A stretch of 64,000 bases of DNA, from positions 4,969,328-5,033,327 of the forward strand of contig NW_024609857.1 of NCBI RefSeq assembly GCF_016920785.2, given 5' to 3'. Below the pieces are notes generated by a model. It did not search any database and had not been told where the DNA came from. It saw only the letters and a program-made list of their open reading frames with translations. Positions 11,951-21,389 of this stretch are shown here, one piece after another. Numbering within the stretch: position 1 is the first letter of the stretch; each line of letters begins with the position of its first letter. The translations under genes and the position numbers were made by a program. The DNA comes from Ixodes scapularis (taxonomy: Eukaryota; Arthropoda; Arachnida; Ixodida; Ixodidae).

Positions 11951-11954
11951 TTAA

Positions 11955-12473
11955 TGGTTAAAGCTGCGGCCGCATTTTTTTCTTATACTGCCGGGAGTAG
12001 TAGTAGTAGTAAGCGTTTTATTGGAAAGGAAAACCTGAACAGTTGGCCACTCCTAAAAATGGGGGCGAGTCAGTTCAGGGTTATACTGCCGGGACTAATC
12101 CTACATACTGTCAGATATTTTTACATTTCCTTTTTATTGCATATGTAAAAAAGAAAAAAAAAAAAAAAAGCACCATCATCAAAATCAGAGGCACAAAGAG
12201 ACCGCGAGGTCAGCGAGCTCGTTCAGTGACCGCCTCTATTTACGCATCTAGAGAGCTTCAACTTTACTTCGTTTTTTTGGATTGACCCTGGCGGCGCGGG
12301 AGCGGCGGCGGCGATTTCGAAGCACCGCTTCGCCGCTTGGCTACGAAATGTCCAAGTGTCGGAGCGGATTGCGCCATTCCAGGCACGGAGGCCTCCGCGC
12401 CCGCGAATGTTAAACCTCAGGATGGACCGCAGTTGCAGTCGATAAGCCATTTAGCCAATCGAGCACCGATAGC
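11955..12473. other. Intronic stretch with (AGT)n and a duplicated motif
   Basis: An (AGT)n microsatellite lies at about 11996-12010. TTATACTGCCGGGA occurs twice (near 11983 and 12081), and an A-run lies near 12152-12168. No coding DNA could be supported, although the right end may include more of the decayed hAT transposase that follows. Confidence 0.4.
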
Positions 12474-12701
12474 GTGCTGCTGGAATCGTTTCTTGAGGAG
12501 CCGCGCCTCAACAAAAACAAAGACATCATTCGTTACTGGGGGAATCACAAGCCTGAACGACCAGAACTCTATCAGCTAGCCAAGGTGCCTCTGGCAGCGC
12601 CAGCTACGCAAGTCAGGGTAGAACGAACCTTTTCGGGCCTCAAGTTTGTGCTTTCACCGCTTCGAGCCAACTTGGACGAGTCGACGATAGGCAAAAGATA
12701 G
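12474..12701 (+). pseudogene. hAT transposase remnant, C-terminal dimerisation domain
   Basis: The + frame encodes a typical hAT C-terminal dimerisation signature: a YWGN motif followed by a proline-containing spacer and L..LAK, then PATQVRVERTFSGLK and a leucine-rich tail. In intact hAT transposases this motif ends a protein of several hundred residues. Here only about 70 residues remain, with no RNase-H-like catalytic core upstream in any frame. It is a fragment of a dead transposon, or less likely an exon of a domesticated gene. A partial MITE overlaps its right end. Confidence 0.65.
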
Positions 12702-12787
12702 GCAAAGTGAAGCGAACGGAATAAGTGGAAAGAAAGATTGAAGGGGTCGGTTATGGCGCCGCCCATGCACAGCTGCTGCAAAGCGTC
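12695..12787 (-). mobile_element. Partial copy of the GACGCTTTGCAGCAGCT MITE
   Basis: Read on the - strand from 12787, this matches the first ~90 bp of the complete MITE at 18529-18783, including GACGCTTTGCAGCAGCTGTG. The other end is missing. Confidence 0.5.
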
Positions 12788-13354
12788 TACTCTCATAGCT
12801 CTCATAGGGATCAGTGGGGCGGCCATTGTAATGTCGGTGCCCATAAGATTTTCCTTGTGTCTGTCTCGCTTGACTTTGTGTGAAACATTCTGATTGTCGC
12901 CTCTTTGCTCTAAAAACAAAAAAAGAAGGCTTTTTATGCATCTATGGTGAATTAAAAGTGTGCATATAACTCATTTGCAAGGCTTTTTTAAAAAAGATAA
13001 TGCGGCATCAGTTTTGGTTTCGTTTCCGTTTCAACTGTGTCCCTTGACGCGCCTCTCAACTGGGGTTGTTAGGCCTATGTACCGGGTACACGGGACAACT
13101 TGGTTGAGCTCAGTGACAGTTGGAAGATGCCAACGATCGTTGGCTGCGTGACAGTTGAGAGGAACTGGGGTATTGGAGACGTTGTCTGTCCCTGTTCCTT
13201 TCTCTTCCACCGTGAAACGAATTTCCTCCTGCCCTAGTCTCAGGGAAAAATCGTCATGGCAAAGTCCCGCCAGCTCGCCTGCGCATTGACCGTAATTTAG
13301 AGAAGAACCGTTTCCGAACGACGCTCTTCCGTGGAGCCTGTCAACGGATAGACC
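12788..13354. other. Unassigned stretch, ends in a hAT target-site duplication
   Basis: No coding region is recognised. The last eight bases, GATAGACC (13347-13354), are repeated at 13732-13739 and form the target duplication of the element that follows. Confidence 0.4.
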
Positions 13355-13731
13355 TGGGGTGGCCAGGCTGAGCCGGCCTAAGAGCCGCAAACAAAACCAC
13401 GAAACTTCCAAGAGCCGCAGGGGGGGGGGGGGGGGGGGGGGGGCAAATTTTTGTCCAGAACAATAAAAAATAAACCTATATCCAAGTCGAGAGCAGTCCA
13501 TCTGTACGTAAGGTACCAGTAGCACAAGACAACCAAACCGCAACCTGTCTTTCGATTTAAAACGCGTTCCATTTCTCTTTTTGGGGAAGTGCTCGTCTGT
13601 CCTGGAGGGAGGGCGGGGTGTGTGTGTGTGTGTGTGTGGCGGGGGGGGGGGGGGGGGGGGGGCGCGAGCCGCACTTTAACACGCGAAGAGCCACATGCGG
13701 CTCGCGAGCCGCAGCTTGGCCACCCGTGGCC
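13355..13731. mobile_element. hAT-type MITE with long G-tracts
   Basis: The ends are inverted repeats of the form GGGTGGCCA(A/G)GCTG, and the subterminal parts carry GAGCCGC/GCGGCTC motifs. The 8-bp duplication GATAGACC flanks the element (13347-13354 and 13732-13739). Eight-base duplications and a GGGTGGCCA terminus fit hAT elements. The interior contains G24 at 13420-13443, a (TG)n run at 13617-13638 and G22 at 13641-13662. There is no transposase. It sits 175 bp upstream of a RhoGAP exon. Confidence 0.75.
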
Positions 13732-13905
13732 GATAGACCTAAGAACGTTGCTGTTGGTGCTGACGTCATTATGCAGCACGGTGCATCTCCTTCATTTCGG
13801 TGCTCTTAAGATGGCGAAAGGTCGTCCCTTTGACCACTGGTTCGCCGCCGTCTTTGAGCAGGCTCTGTGTCGCCATGACGGGCTGAGACGGGCTCTCCTT
13901 TGCAG

Positions 13906-14071
13906 CTGGTGACGCTGTCGGCGAACCCGGCGGGCGTGGCCGTGCTCGGCCACCTGTCGCCGGCGGACCAGCGCAAGGTGCGCAACCTGGCGCTCATCGA
14001 GCTGACGGCCATGTACGACGCGCTGGCCGTCTCCTTCACCCGCCGCAAGAACACCCGGCGCAAGACCAAAG
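13906..14071 (+). CDS. RhoGAP gene, exon 1 of 6 seen (pre-GAP helical region)
   Basis: The exon follows TCCTTTGCAG and ends at AAAG/GTCTGT; it enters in phase 0 and leaves in phase 1. It encodes 55 residues plus one base, containing LSPADQRKVRNLALIELTAM and a basic RRKNTRRKTK tail. In ARHGAP18/28 relatives the equivalent segment (QD..KV..LALIELTALYD, then a lysine-rich stretch) lies just before the RhoGAP domain. Strong third-position GC bias separates this exon from its intron. The open frame continues into the intron but the match to the family stops at the donor. An upstream partner exon was not recognised. Confidence 0.85.
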
Positions 14072-14634
14072 GTCTGTACGCGCGTCCGCCCACTCGAGCC
14101 TCCGACCGACCATTGCAACGCGCCCTCGCGCCACGAGCGAGTACTGCGACGCCTCGCGCTTTCTGCTTGGCGTCTTTTAACAGTGATGGTGGTGGAGTCC
14201 AGTTTGCTGTGAACTGAGTTTATTCGAGCGAAAGAAAAGCGTCTAGTCAAAACGAGCAGAAACACCTTCTGCCTTGCCGGGGGTGGTCCGACGACGTTTA
14301 TGTTCCTGACAGGTGAGGGAAACTCCGTCGATCCCCGCACCCGGGGGTGTCGGGGGCCTCTCCGTAGGTCGGGGCACACGACTCGTACCGCTGGCTCGTA
14401 CGACGCGTACGTATGTAGCACCCCTCCACCCTTTGTTCGCATTAAGCAACTTGAAATCTCGAGGGCTTCTGTCCCGGACGAGTTGCCCTTTTTGGCTCGG
14501 GCATGTTTGGCGCCTCGGGAATACTGACGTCGTCCATCCATGTGCCATCCTCAGAAGTTGGTGTTTCCACTTGCAGAGTCCTCAGCCTTATCTGGTCGGC
14601 GTCTCGGGCATAATCGCCGTCTGGTTTAGTAATA
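14072..14634. other. Intronic stretch
   Basis: Start of the 12.1-kb intron. Open frames on both strands show no domain, and no repeat was identified before the MITE at 14635. Confidence 0.4.
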
Positions 14635-15416
14635 GAGAGTTTTAGCGAGTCGTTTCTACACGAACGGTTCGCCCTCGAACGCATCGCCGACGCCACTGCC
14701 AAGGCGCGCGCGGGTCGTTCGTTTTTCCGGCCGCTGGAGTCGTCACCGAAACGCAGCCAGCACCGTTCGCGACTCAGGGTAAAAGAAGGTGGTCGTCCGT
14801 TCGGCGACGTACTCCACCGGCCAGCCGAGCGTTAGGCTGATTGCAGCGAGAGACGATTTGCCATCCTGTTACTCTGCTTCACTGGCGAAGTTGAACCAAA
14901 TCATTTCGAGGACTGCTCACAATGGTAAGCGATCGTGAAAGCTGGAAACTACACATGCTAGTAAAGTTTGTTTGCGATATCCGGGCAGACTGGCTGCCGC
15001 GGCAACCACGAGCAGACGAAATGATTTGGTTCGACGACACACAACGTAAAAGTTCGTTCCAGTTCAAGATGACGGAGACACATCACGTATACCCTCGCGG
15101 CCGTTCAGACAGCTTTCACTCTATCTAGCTTCGTAGGTTCTGGAATTCGTACCCCTAAATGTTAGGTCGACCGCCTTGTTTACATCAGTCGTACGCCGGA
15201 AACACGAGCCACGGATTTGCACGCTGCAGAATGTTTCACGTGTTTACTAGAAGATGGCGCTACCGGTCAAACGCGATCATCATCGTTTACATGGTTGCGC
15301 CAGTTTTACAATTCGCTAAAGCACGTTAAATTTCACGTACCGTTTCACAAACGGACCAGCTGCGCCGTTCGTGATTTCGGAACCGTGTGCTCCAAAAGCG
15401 ACTCGCTAAAACTCCC
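14635..15416. mobile_element. Longer member of the GGGAGTTTT TA-flanked family
   Basis: The 782-bp element has ends GAGAGTTTTAGCGAGTCG and CGACTCGCTAAAACTCCC, flanked by TA (14633-14634 and 15417-15418). An inner pair of inverted sequences, GAACCAAATCATTTCG near 14894 and CGAAATGATTTGGTTC near 15016, brackets a segment of about 140 bp, perhaps a nested foldback element. No transposase frame was recognised. Confidence 0.65.
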
Positions 15417-15493
15417 TAAGGATTGCCATGCGCTCCCTTCGTTTCCGTTACGACTCCCGGAATCCAACGGAAAGCCGATGTGTGGTTACGTGT

Positions 15494-16432
15494 AAACGAA
15501 GCTTTTAATAATAATAATAATAATAATGTTGTGGCGGTGCTGCGAATGAGAAGACGACGAAAAGGAAGACAGAAAGAAGGCGCGAGAAAAAGGACGGATG
15601 GCGATGAACGTTGAGCGCCGAACGCTGGGATTTTAAACCGTCTTGATTTTCTTAACAATTGGTGTCAGAAGTGGGGTCTTTAGCAATCACTGCTTCTCCA
15701 CTTTGTTCTCTGAGCTTCTCCACGATGAGACTGGGCCGCACATTCAGCTCCCTTAGCGACTTGACAAAATTTATCTCCGGCATTCAGCTGACGGCACTCA
15801 GGGTAGGTCCTGAAGATTTCGGGGCTCACTTCATGGTTGTGTTCTACTTTCAGCTCCGTGATCTCCAGCTGTTGGCAGGCACGTCGCGCCGCTAGGACAA
15901 CTTTTGCTGGGCAGTCGTTTTTCCTTGTACTTTGGTGCGGACGAATCCCCGAGGTTCTTATGGCACCACCGTGCTTGCACACGTATGTTACGTTGGCGAA
16001 CTTCAGTTTCCCATCAAACGGGGTCTGGCCAGCACAAAGGCGCGCGTTCGCCGCGCCAACAGTCTTACTTTTGTGACGAAAAGAGTGTTCGTCGTCACCT
16101 GAAAGACTCTGAACTTTTGTTCGAATTCCGCGAAGCTGTTGAACTTTGCACCGACATGGATCGCCATAGCCGACGGGTAAGGAATTCGTCCGCACCAAAG
16201 TACAAGGAAAAACGACTGCCCAGCAAAAGTTGTCCTAGCGGCGCGACGTGCCTGCCAACAGCTGGAGATCACGGAGCTGATCGTTGTTGGGGGGCAGTGT
16301 TGTGGCGGTGCTGCGAATGAGAAGACGACGAAAAGGAAGACAGGAAGAAGGCGCGAGAAAAAGCACGGATGGCGATGAACGTTGAACGCCGAACGCTGGG
16401 ATTTTAAACCCTTTTGAATTTCTTAACAATAA
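15494..16432. mobile_element. Foldback/duplicated element carrying FAR1/ZSWIM3-like coding DNA
   Basis: The flanks 15511-15660 and 16298-16435 are direct copies, both with GTTGTGGCGGTGCTGCGAAT and both running to TTCTTAACAAT. Inside, 15836-15960 and 16187-16285 are inverted copies of one coding segment. The arrangement points to an element that duplicated part of itself during insertion or recombination. The LINE to the right begins at the edge of the right-hand direct copy. No 5' or 3' target duplication could be defined. Confidence 0.5.
15760..16272 (-). pseudogene. FAR1/ZSWIM3-like DNA-binding domain remnant
   Basis: On the - strand one frame reads HVGAKFNSFAEFEQKF followed by a lysine/threonine segment ending near 16080. 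A second frame then continues with YVCKHGG, RPHQSTRKNDCPAKVV, LEITELKVEHNHEVSPE and YPECRQL. This cysteine/histidine pattern (C...CPAKV...HNHE) resembles the FAR1-like N-terminal domain of ZSWIM3-type proteins and Mutator-derived transposases. The change of frame near 16075 makes it a broken copy of about 130 residues. No MULE transposase or SWIM zinc finger follows. Confidence 0.55.
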
Positions 16433-16710
16433 CTTTATTTCCATCGAATGATGGGGGGCCCAAAGGAAAAAAGCTCCAGTAGGCAGCTTGACTGGTCCTC
16501 GGGCCCCTTACATTAATCAGCAGCAAGCAGGCGGGAAAAAAAAAAAAAAAAGGCAAAGCATATAGCGAAACCGTTGCACATCTACGGTTGACATTTCTAC
16601 AAAGCAAGGTTCACCCAAGTACAAAACATAGAATGATCACGTACAAAAATATAAGCGCAGGTCTTTGAAAGTTAAACTATCAAAGCCAATATTATCAGTG
16701 CTAAGACTAT

Positions 16711-17334
16711 TTAGTAAATGTGGGAGTGTGAAATATGATAGCCATAATCTGTTCGTTGAGTGACCATCCTCCATTTCTCTGCGTTGCGGGTGGAATAATG
16801 GGGGCAGGTTCCCCTTAAGGACGCAAGTCTTTCCAGAAAACACAATCCCCTTTTCTTTTCACTTTTAAAACTTGTAGCGAGTCTGTACTGATATAATTTA
16901 GAAATGTTAATTATTTTACGAGTCTTAAATAAATCGGCAGTATGAAAGTCATATGGCTCACTACACATTCCTCTCAATATATTTTTCTGCAGCAAAAACA
17001 GTTTTTCTATATTAGTCATTGTCGATGTGCCCCAAACTAGAAGACAATACGTTGAATGGGAATAGAATAATGATTAATAGAGCAACAATTGAACGTTCGT
17101 TGGTAAAACAGATCGGTAGCGATTTACGATTCCAACTACCCGAGCAAGCTTTGGAACAATAGAGTTTATATGATTATCCCAGCTCATTGTCTCACTAAAA
17201 AACGTTCCAAGTGTTTTGAAACAACTAACGATTTCGATGGGAGACGATTCAAAGCGGAGAACCTTCGATATAACCAGAGACTTATTTTTTTGTCGAAATA
17301 TGACGGCTTTCGTCTTATAAATATTAATTTTCAT
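16711..17334 (-). pseudogene. LINE ORF2, C-terminal segment
   Basis: Two - strand open segments (17074-17334 and 16711-17019) contain KTKAVIF, LGTFFSETMSWDNHI and, later, LQKNILRGM and PYDFHTADLF. These match the region after the polymerase domain of CR1/Jockey-type LINEs (SK...LGV.....L.W..HI, then LQK..LRII). They are separated from each other and from the reverse transcriptase by stops or frame changes. They belong to the LINE described for 16433-20860. Confidence 0.7.
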
Positions 17335-17379
17335 GAGTTGCTATCCCCCAGCCTTTTATATTTAATAGAGTAAAGTTCG

Positions 17380-18369
17380 CCATTTCAATTAATTCGTCAC
17401 AGGTTTCGGCAGAAAACAAAATGGTAGTGTCATCGGCATAAATTAGAAATTTCGCCTTAGTATTTACGTTGATTATATCATTAATCTATAAATTAAAAAG
17501 AAATGGTCCCATTATGCTTCCTTGTGGAGCGCCTGACGTAATAGATCTTACAGTGGAAGAATGACTGCTTATGTTAACATATTGCTGACAATGTCGTAGG
17601 TACGATTTTAAAAGCTGTAGGGCATGTCCACGAATGCCACAAATATCAAGCTTTTTGAATGATACTTCGTGACTAAGACAGTCAAAGGCTTCTGTAAAAT
17701 CTAGGAACACTCCTAAAACTAATTTTTTACTTTCAAAATTTTCTAAAATAAATTCTTCTTGATTAAGTAAAGCTGCCTTTGTTGAACAGTTTTTTCTGAA
17801 ACCAAATTGCGAGGAAGTTGTGAGGTCACATTTATTCGAGAAGTCTACTAAACGGTGATAGAGTAGCTTTTCCAAAACCTTCGAAAATACGGGCAATATA
17901 GAAATAGGTCTATAGTTGCCTAAGTCATTTATAGAAATAGGTCTATAGTTGCCCAAGTCATTTTTATTTCCTTTTTTATACAGTACAGAGAACTTCGCTA
18001 CTTGCATTCTTCTGGGAAACACGCAAGACTCCAAAGAAAGATTAAAAATGTAAGTTAACACGGGAGCAATTAGGTCGGCAACATACTTAATTGGGCGAAT
18101 TTGCATTCCATCAGCGTCGCAGCTACCGCTATTTTTAAGTGCATAATCACATTACTTATTTCAGAACTAGCAATTGGCTCTAAAAATATAGATCTGCAGT
18201 TTCTTTGGCAAATATATTTACACGAGTCATTAGTGTCGGCAATACTAGATATATTTACAAAATATTCATTAAACACATTTGCCAAATCCTGGCCGTTTAA
18301 ACTCACACCCTTGTACTGCAATGTTTCAATAATGTTTGATACAGGAGACCCCTTTAACCATCGAACCAA
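17380..18369 (-). pseudogene. LINE ORF2, reverse transcriptase domain
   Basis: The - strand encodes NYRPISILPVFSKVLEKL, FGFRKNCST, FLDFTEAFDCLSHE, SGAPQGSIMGPFLF and, past a stop, LIYADDTTILFSA. These are the ordered motifs of a non-LTR reverse transcriptase with the catalytic YADD retained. An 11-residue block NDLGNYRPISI is present twice in tandem through a 33-bp duplication at about 17917-17965, which would disturb the fingers of the enzyme. The stop near 17485 separates the main frame from the YADD segment. Retrotransposition would have used this polymerase for target-primed synthesis; the copy is dead. Confidence 0.8.
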
Positions 18370-18528
18370 GACGTTTCCATATTACGTCAGTGCGACCATT
18401 TGCCGACGAGAAAAGGGAAGAATAATAACATTTTTTGGCATTCCTTATCTCCTTAGTTAAGCTGTTTCGATAAGACTTAAATTCCTTAAGAGCATCTGGG
18501 CTGCGTGTCTTAACGAACCGTTTGTATA

Positions 18529-18783
18529 GACGCTTTGCAGCAGCTGTGCATGGGCGCCGCCATAACTGACCTTCAGTTTTTGTTTCCTCTTATTTCGTTC
18601 ATTTCACTTCATCATTACCATAGCAGTCCAGGTTATTGCCACATTATATCCAAAGCTGGGTCCTTTTCTAAAGCATCGGCCTTTGTAGAGGATCGGCAAC
18701 TACCGTTTCAGTTGCTCGGCATCTCGGTAAGACAAGAGAAGGTCAGCAATGGCGGCTGTAATTTGGCGCGTGTGTAAAGCGTC
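18529..18783 (+). mobile_element. MITE inserted in the LINE, TATA-flanked
   Basis: The 255-bp element begins GACGCTTTGCAG and ends AAAGCGTC, flanked by TATA (18525-18528 and 18784-18787). It interrupts the LINE between endonuclease and reverse transcriptase, so it is younger than that LINE. A partial second copy is at 12695-12787 on the - strand. Confidence 0.65.
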
Positions 18784-19014
18784 TATAGCACATCTTTCTT
18801 ACGAATTGTTTTTTTTATCAAACTCGACCTTCGGTTTACGAATCTCTTTTGATATTTTTACGGATTTATATGGAAAGTGAAGTTTATACAGCTTTAGAAA
18901 TTGTTCTAAAAAAGAGTTATAGGCATAATCAACCGTTTCTTGCGTAAGCACCGTATTCCAATCTACAGCTGCGATATCTCGTCTAAAAGCATCGAGGCTA
19001 TTTTTATCGATACT

Positions 19015-19700
19015 TTAGAAAATCGCAGGCTCACATTTCGTTAGCTTTCGAGATATATTAAGCTCAGCACACAAGAAAACGGGAAGATGGTCACTCAAGT
19101 CACAACTTATAACTCCACTGTTCAGTCGATCTGTTCGAAAATTGGTTATAAACAAATCTAAAATGGTTTGGGACTGTAGGGTAACTCTTGTAGGATCGAC
19201 TATCGTGTTGACACATCCATACATGCTAACTACGTTCTCCATTTCTTTTTTAGAAACACTGTCAGAAGACATATCAATATTAGAATCACCCCCCCCCCCC
19301 CAACCCAAATGACGTTATATTTGCTTTCATTTGTGAACATCAAAAAAGACTCAAGAAATTCAAAAAAAGATGACATACTACCGTCCGGTGGGCGATAGAA
19401 AACCGCGAAATTATTTTGATTATTACGTAAGCACAATGCTTCCACATCTTTTGTGATAAGAGAATAATCACTTAGTAGTTCACATTTAACACCCTTTCTA
19501 GTCGAGATGGCCAATCCTCCGCTTCGCTTTAAAGTGCGATTTAAAACATGCGTATCATGGGATGGTAAACTAAAAATATCTGTGTCATCTTTATACCAGG
19601 TCTCGGTAAGCATTGCTATATCAAAATAACACCGAACTGATCAAAAAGCAATTCAAGGTCTGCTTTTTTGTTAACTGCGGACTGCGCGTTTAGATGGAAA
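19015..19700 (-). pseudogene. LINE ORF2, APE-type endonuclease domain
   Basis: The - strand shows LNAQSAVNKKADLE, TETWY, the GDSNID motif and, at the end, LSDHLPVF. These are the N-to-C landmarks of apurinic-endonuclease-like domains in LINEs, including the catalytic Glu of ETW and the SDH triad. At least two frame breaks exist: one near 19625 before the ETW motif, and one at a C10 homopolymer (19291-19300) just before the GDSNID motif. The enzyme would have nicked target DNA to prime reverse transcription. Confidence 0.75.
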
Positions 19701-19844
19701 CACTCTAAATGTTAAGTACATTTTTTCTCGAGGAGAGCCGTTACTTCATCAGGAAGTAGGGGCTGAAAAGAAGTACTCTCTGTCATTGGAAAAGCCATCT
19801 TGAGTTTATTGGGGAAAAATAATCTAAGCATTATCAATATACAA

Positions 19845-20747
19845 CTATGACGGAATGTTTTGCAAATCTTCATCACTCCTGACCACAAAGTCATCGTCAC
19901 CATCTCTGCGCCTAACAAAAACTTTACCATTTTTGTGCCAGACATACAAGAAACCTTTTCCTTTTGCCCAGTCCTCAGCCTTGGCGAGCAGTTCTCGATT
20001 TTGTTTTGTCAGGTTCTCGTTGATGTACACTTTCTTTCCACTGGCTCTTAGCCTTTTACTACGGTCCAACCACGCGTCCCTTGTTGTCTGAGTGGCAAAC
20101 CTGACAATAATACCTGGGATCTTGTCGGGCTTTGACGGCAGTCGGTGGATTGCTGTGATGTCAGTTCCAGTCAGCTCAGGCATTTCTAGCGCTGGCGCGA
20201 CCTCATTCACTTTGCTGATTAGATCTTCGCCCTTAGGTTTTGGAATACCGTGGAATTCCAAATTAAGCTTCCGACTTCTCCATTCAAGGTCATGGAGCTC
20301 CAACTTTAACTGGCTGAGTTCCCTCGTTTCGTCTCGCTTCTCGATTTCTTCAACTCTAGATTTGAGAATTTTAATTTCTTTCTTATGTTCCGTGACGGTT
20401 TTCAGTATCTCATCGTATTGTGCCGACATCATGTTGACCGACGCTTCAATGTTTTCAACTGTTTCCTTCGGATCTAGTAGGTTATCTAGTTTTGAGTTCA
20501 TGGACGCCAACATTGTCCATATGCCGTCATCGGCTGTTTGCTTATTGGACGCGCTGCTTTTCAGTTTCGAAGCTCGGCATGTGAGGCTGTTCCAAGCTTT
20601 GCGATATGACTCGCCTTTTGTTCTCAGTGTCGCTTCAGAGATTCCCGAACAACTTCCGGGGTGATACGAATATCCGCAATCACTACATGAAATCGATTGC
20701 TCATCGGAGATCTCTTCTTGACATTTAAAACATATCAGCTCAGCCAT
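19845..20747 (-). CDS. LINE ORF1 protein, PHD-like zinc finger plus coiled coil
   Basis: The frame is an uninterrupted 300 codons from ATG at 20747. Residues 6-32 carry a PHD-like pattern (CFKC, then CSDCGYSYHPGSC). A charged, heptad-like coiled coil spans about 75-160. A region with LEFHGIPKPKGE, IHRLPSKPDKIPGIIVRF and a basic tail follows, resembling the RNA-binding transposase-22-like fold of LINE ORF1 proteins. It would coat the element RNA. It lies directly 5' of the endonuclease region on the same strand. It is the only LINE frame without a visible break. Confidence 0.75.
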   Translation of the reverse strand: MAELICFKCQEEISDEQSISCSDCGYSYHPGSCSGISEATLRTKGESYRKAWNSLTCRASKLKSSASNKQTADDGIWTMLASMNSKLDNLLDPKETVENIEASVNMMSAQYDEILKTVTEHKKEIKILKSRVEEIEKRDETRELSQLKLELHDLEWRSRKLNLEFHGIPKPKGEDLISKVNEVAPALEMPELTGTDITAIHRLPSKPDKIPGIIVRFATQTTRDAWLDRSKRLRASGKKVYINENLTKQNRELLAKAEDWAKGKGFLYVWHKNGKVFVRRRDGDDDFVVRSDEDLQNIPS

Positions 20748-20860
20748 TTAAAAAAGTGACAATTACCTAAAACCGGCACGACATCACAGGCAGCAGCAGC
20801 GACAGAGCGAAATACTGTCGTAAGCAAAGTAAGCAACGACAACCAACCTGTAAGGGCATA

Positions 20861-21389
20861 CAGGAACAGAATGAATCCGTGTACTGTCGCCCGCCGCCTC
20901 TGCTGCCAGAATGGCCCGGTCCGTGCTCGCGGCGCCTTTATGACGGGATCGTTCGGCGTGGATGTTGCTTGGCTCCGGTGTCGTGGGTGGGGCCGCAGGC
21001 TTCAACTCGACGATATCGGTCACAGTAATCACAGCCGTGAGTGGCAGCGACGCAGCGGTTTCTCCGTCGCAGACTGTGTGCAGACGGTACCGGGCACCTC
21101 GTTGGATAACTGTAAGGGCCTTTAAGGGCATACAGGAACAGAATTACATCCGTGTCGCCTGCCGCCGCCGCCTTTTCTTTGTCGAATTAGCCTGTCAACG
21201 GTAGTCCGAGGTTGTTCTTCCTTTTCCTCCAGCCGCGCGGGGTTAATGAGGTCCAGTCTCGAACATAGCCTACCAAGAGTTCTGCCGGGAAGTTTCTTGA
21301 CGTGTTGTTGGGTGTTCGCCGGTATGATAACGGCCAGCGGTTCAGCTTTGTTTGTAGGTCTTTGCCAGAAATCTTTTTCGGTGCCGACT
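20861..21389. other. Junction between LINE 5' region and Gypsy remnant
   Basis: Contains the second copy of the GGGCATACAGGAACAGAAT block (near 21127) and no recognised protein. It may be LINE 5' UTR, Gypsy 3' end, or both. The 115-codon - frame over 20784-21131 lacks any domain. Confidence 0.35.

Larger units (their letters stand above)
16433..20860 (-). mobile_element. CR1/Jockey-type LINE, nearly full length, decayed
   Basis: A non-LTR retrotransposon runs right to left. It has ORF1 (19845-20747), an APE-type endonuclease (about 19015-19700), reverse transcriptase (about 17380-18369) and a C-terminal part (16711-17334). The 3' end is at 16433, where the - strand has AATAAAGTTATT. The 5' region (about 20760-21170) has a partly duplicated sequence with GGGCATACAGGAACAGAAT near 20855 and 21127, which may be promoter monomers. 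Frameshifts, stops and a MITE insertion (18529-18783) make it inactive. Confidence 0.8.

Noticed and set aside
20784..21131. 115-codon - frame as a LINE or Gypsy protein
   Set aside because: It contains partly duplicated sequence and no zinc finger, protease or other motif; more likely 5' UTR.
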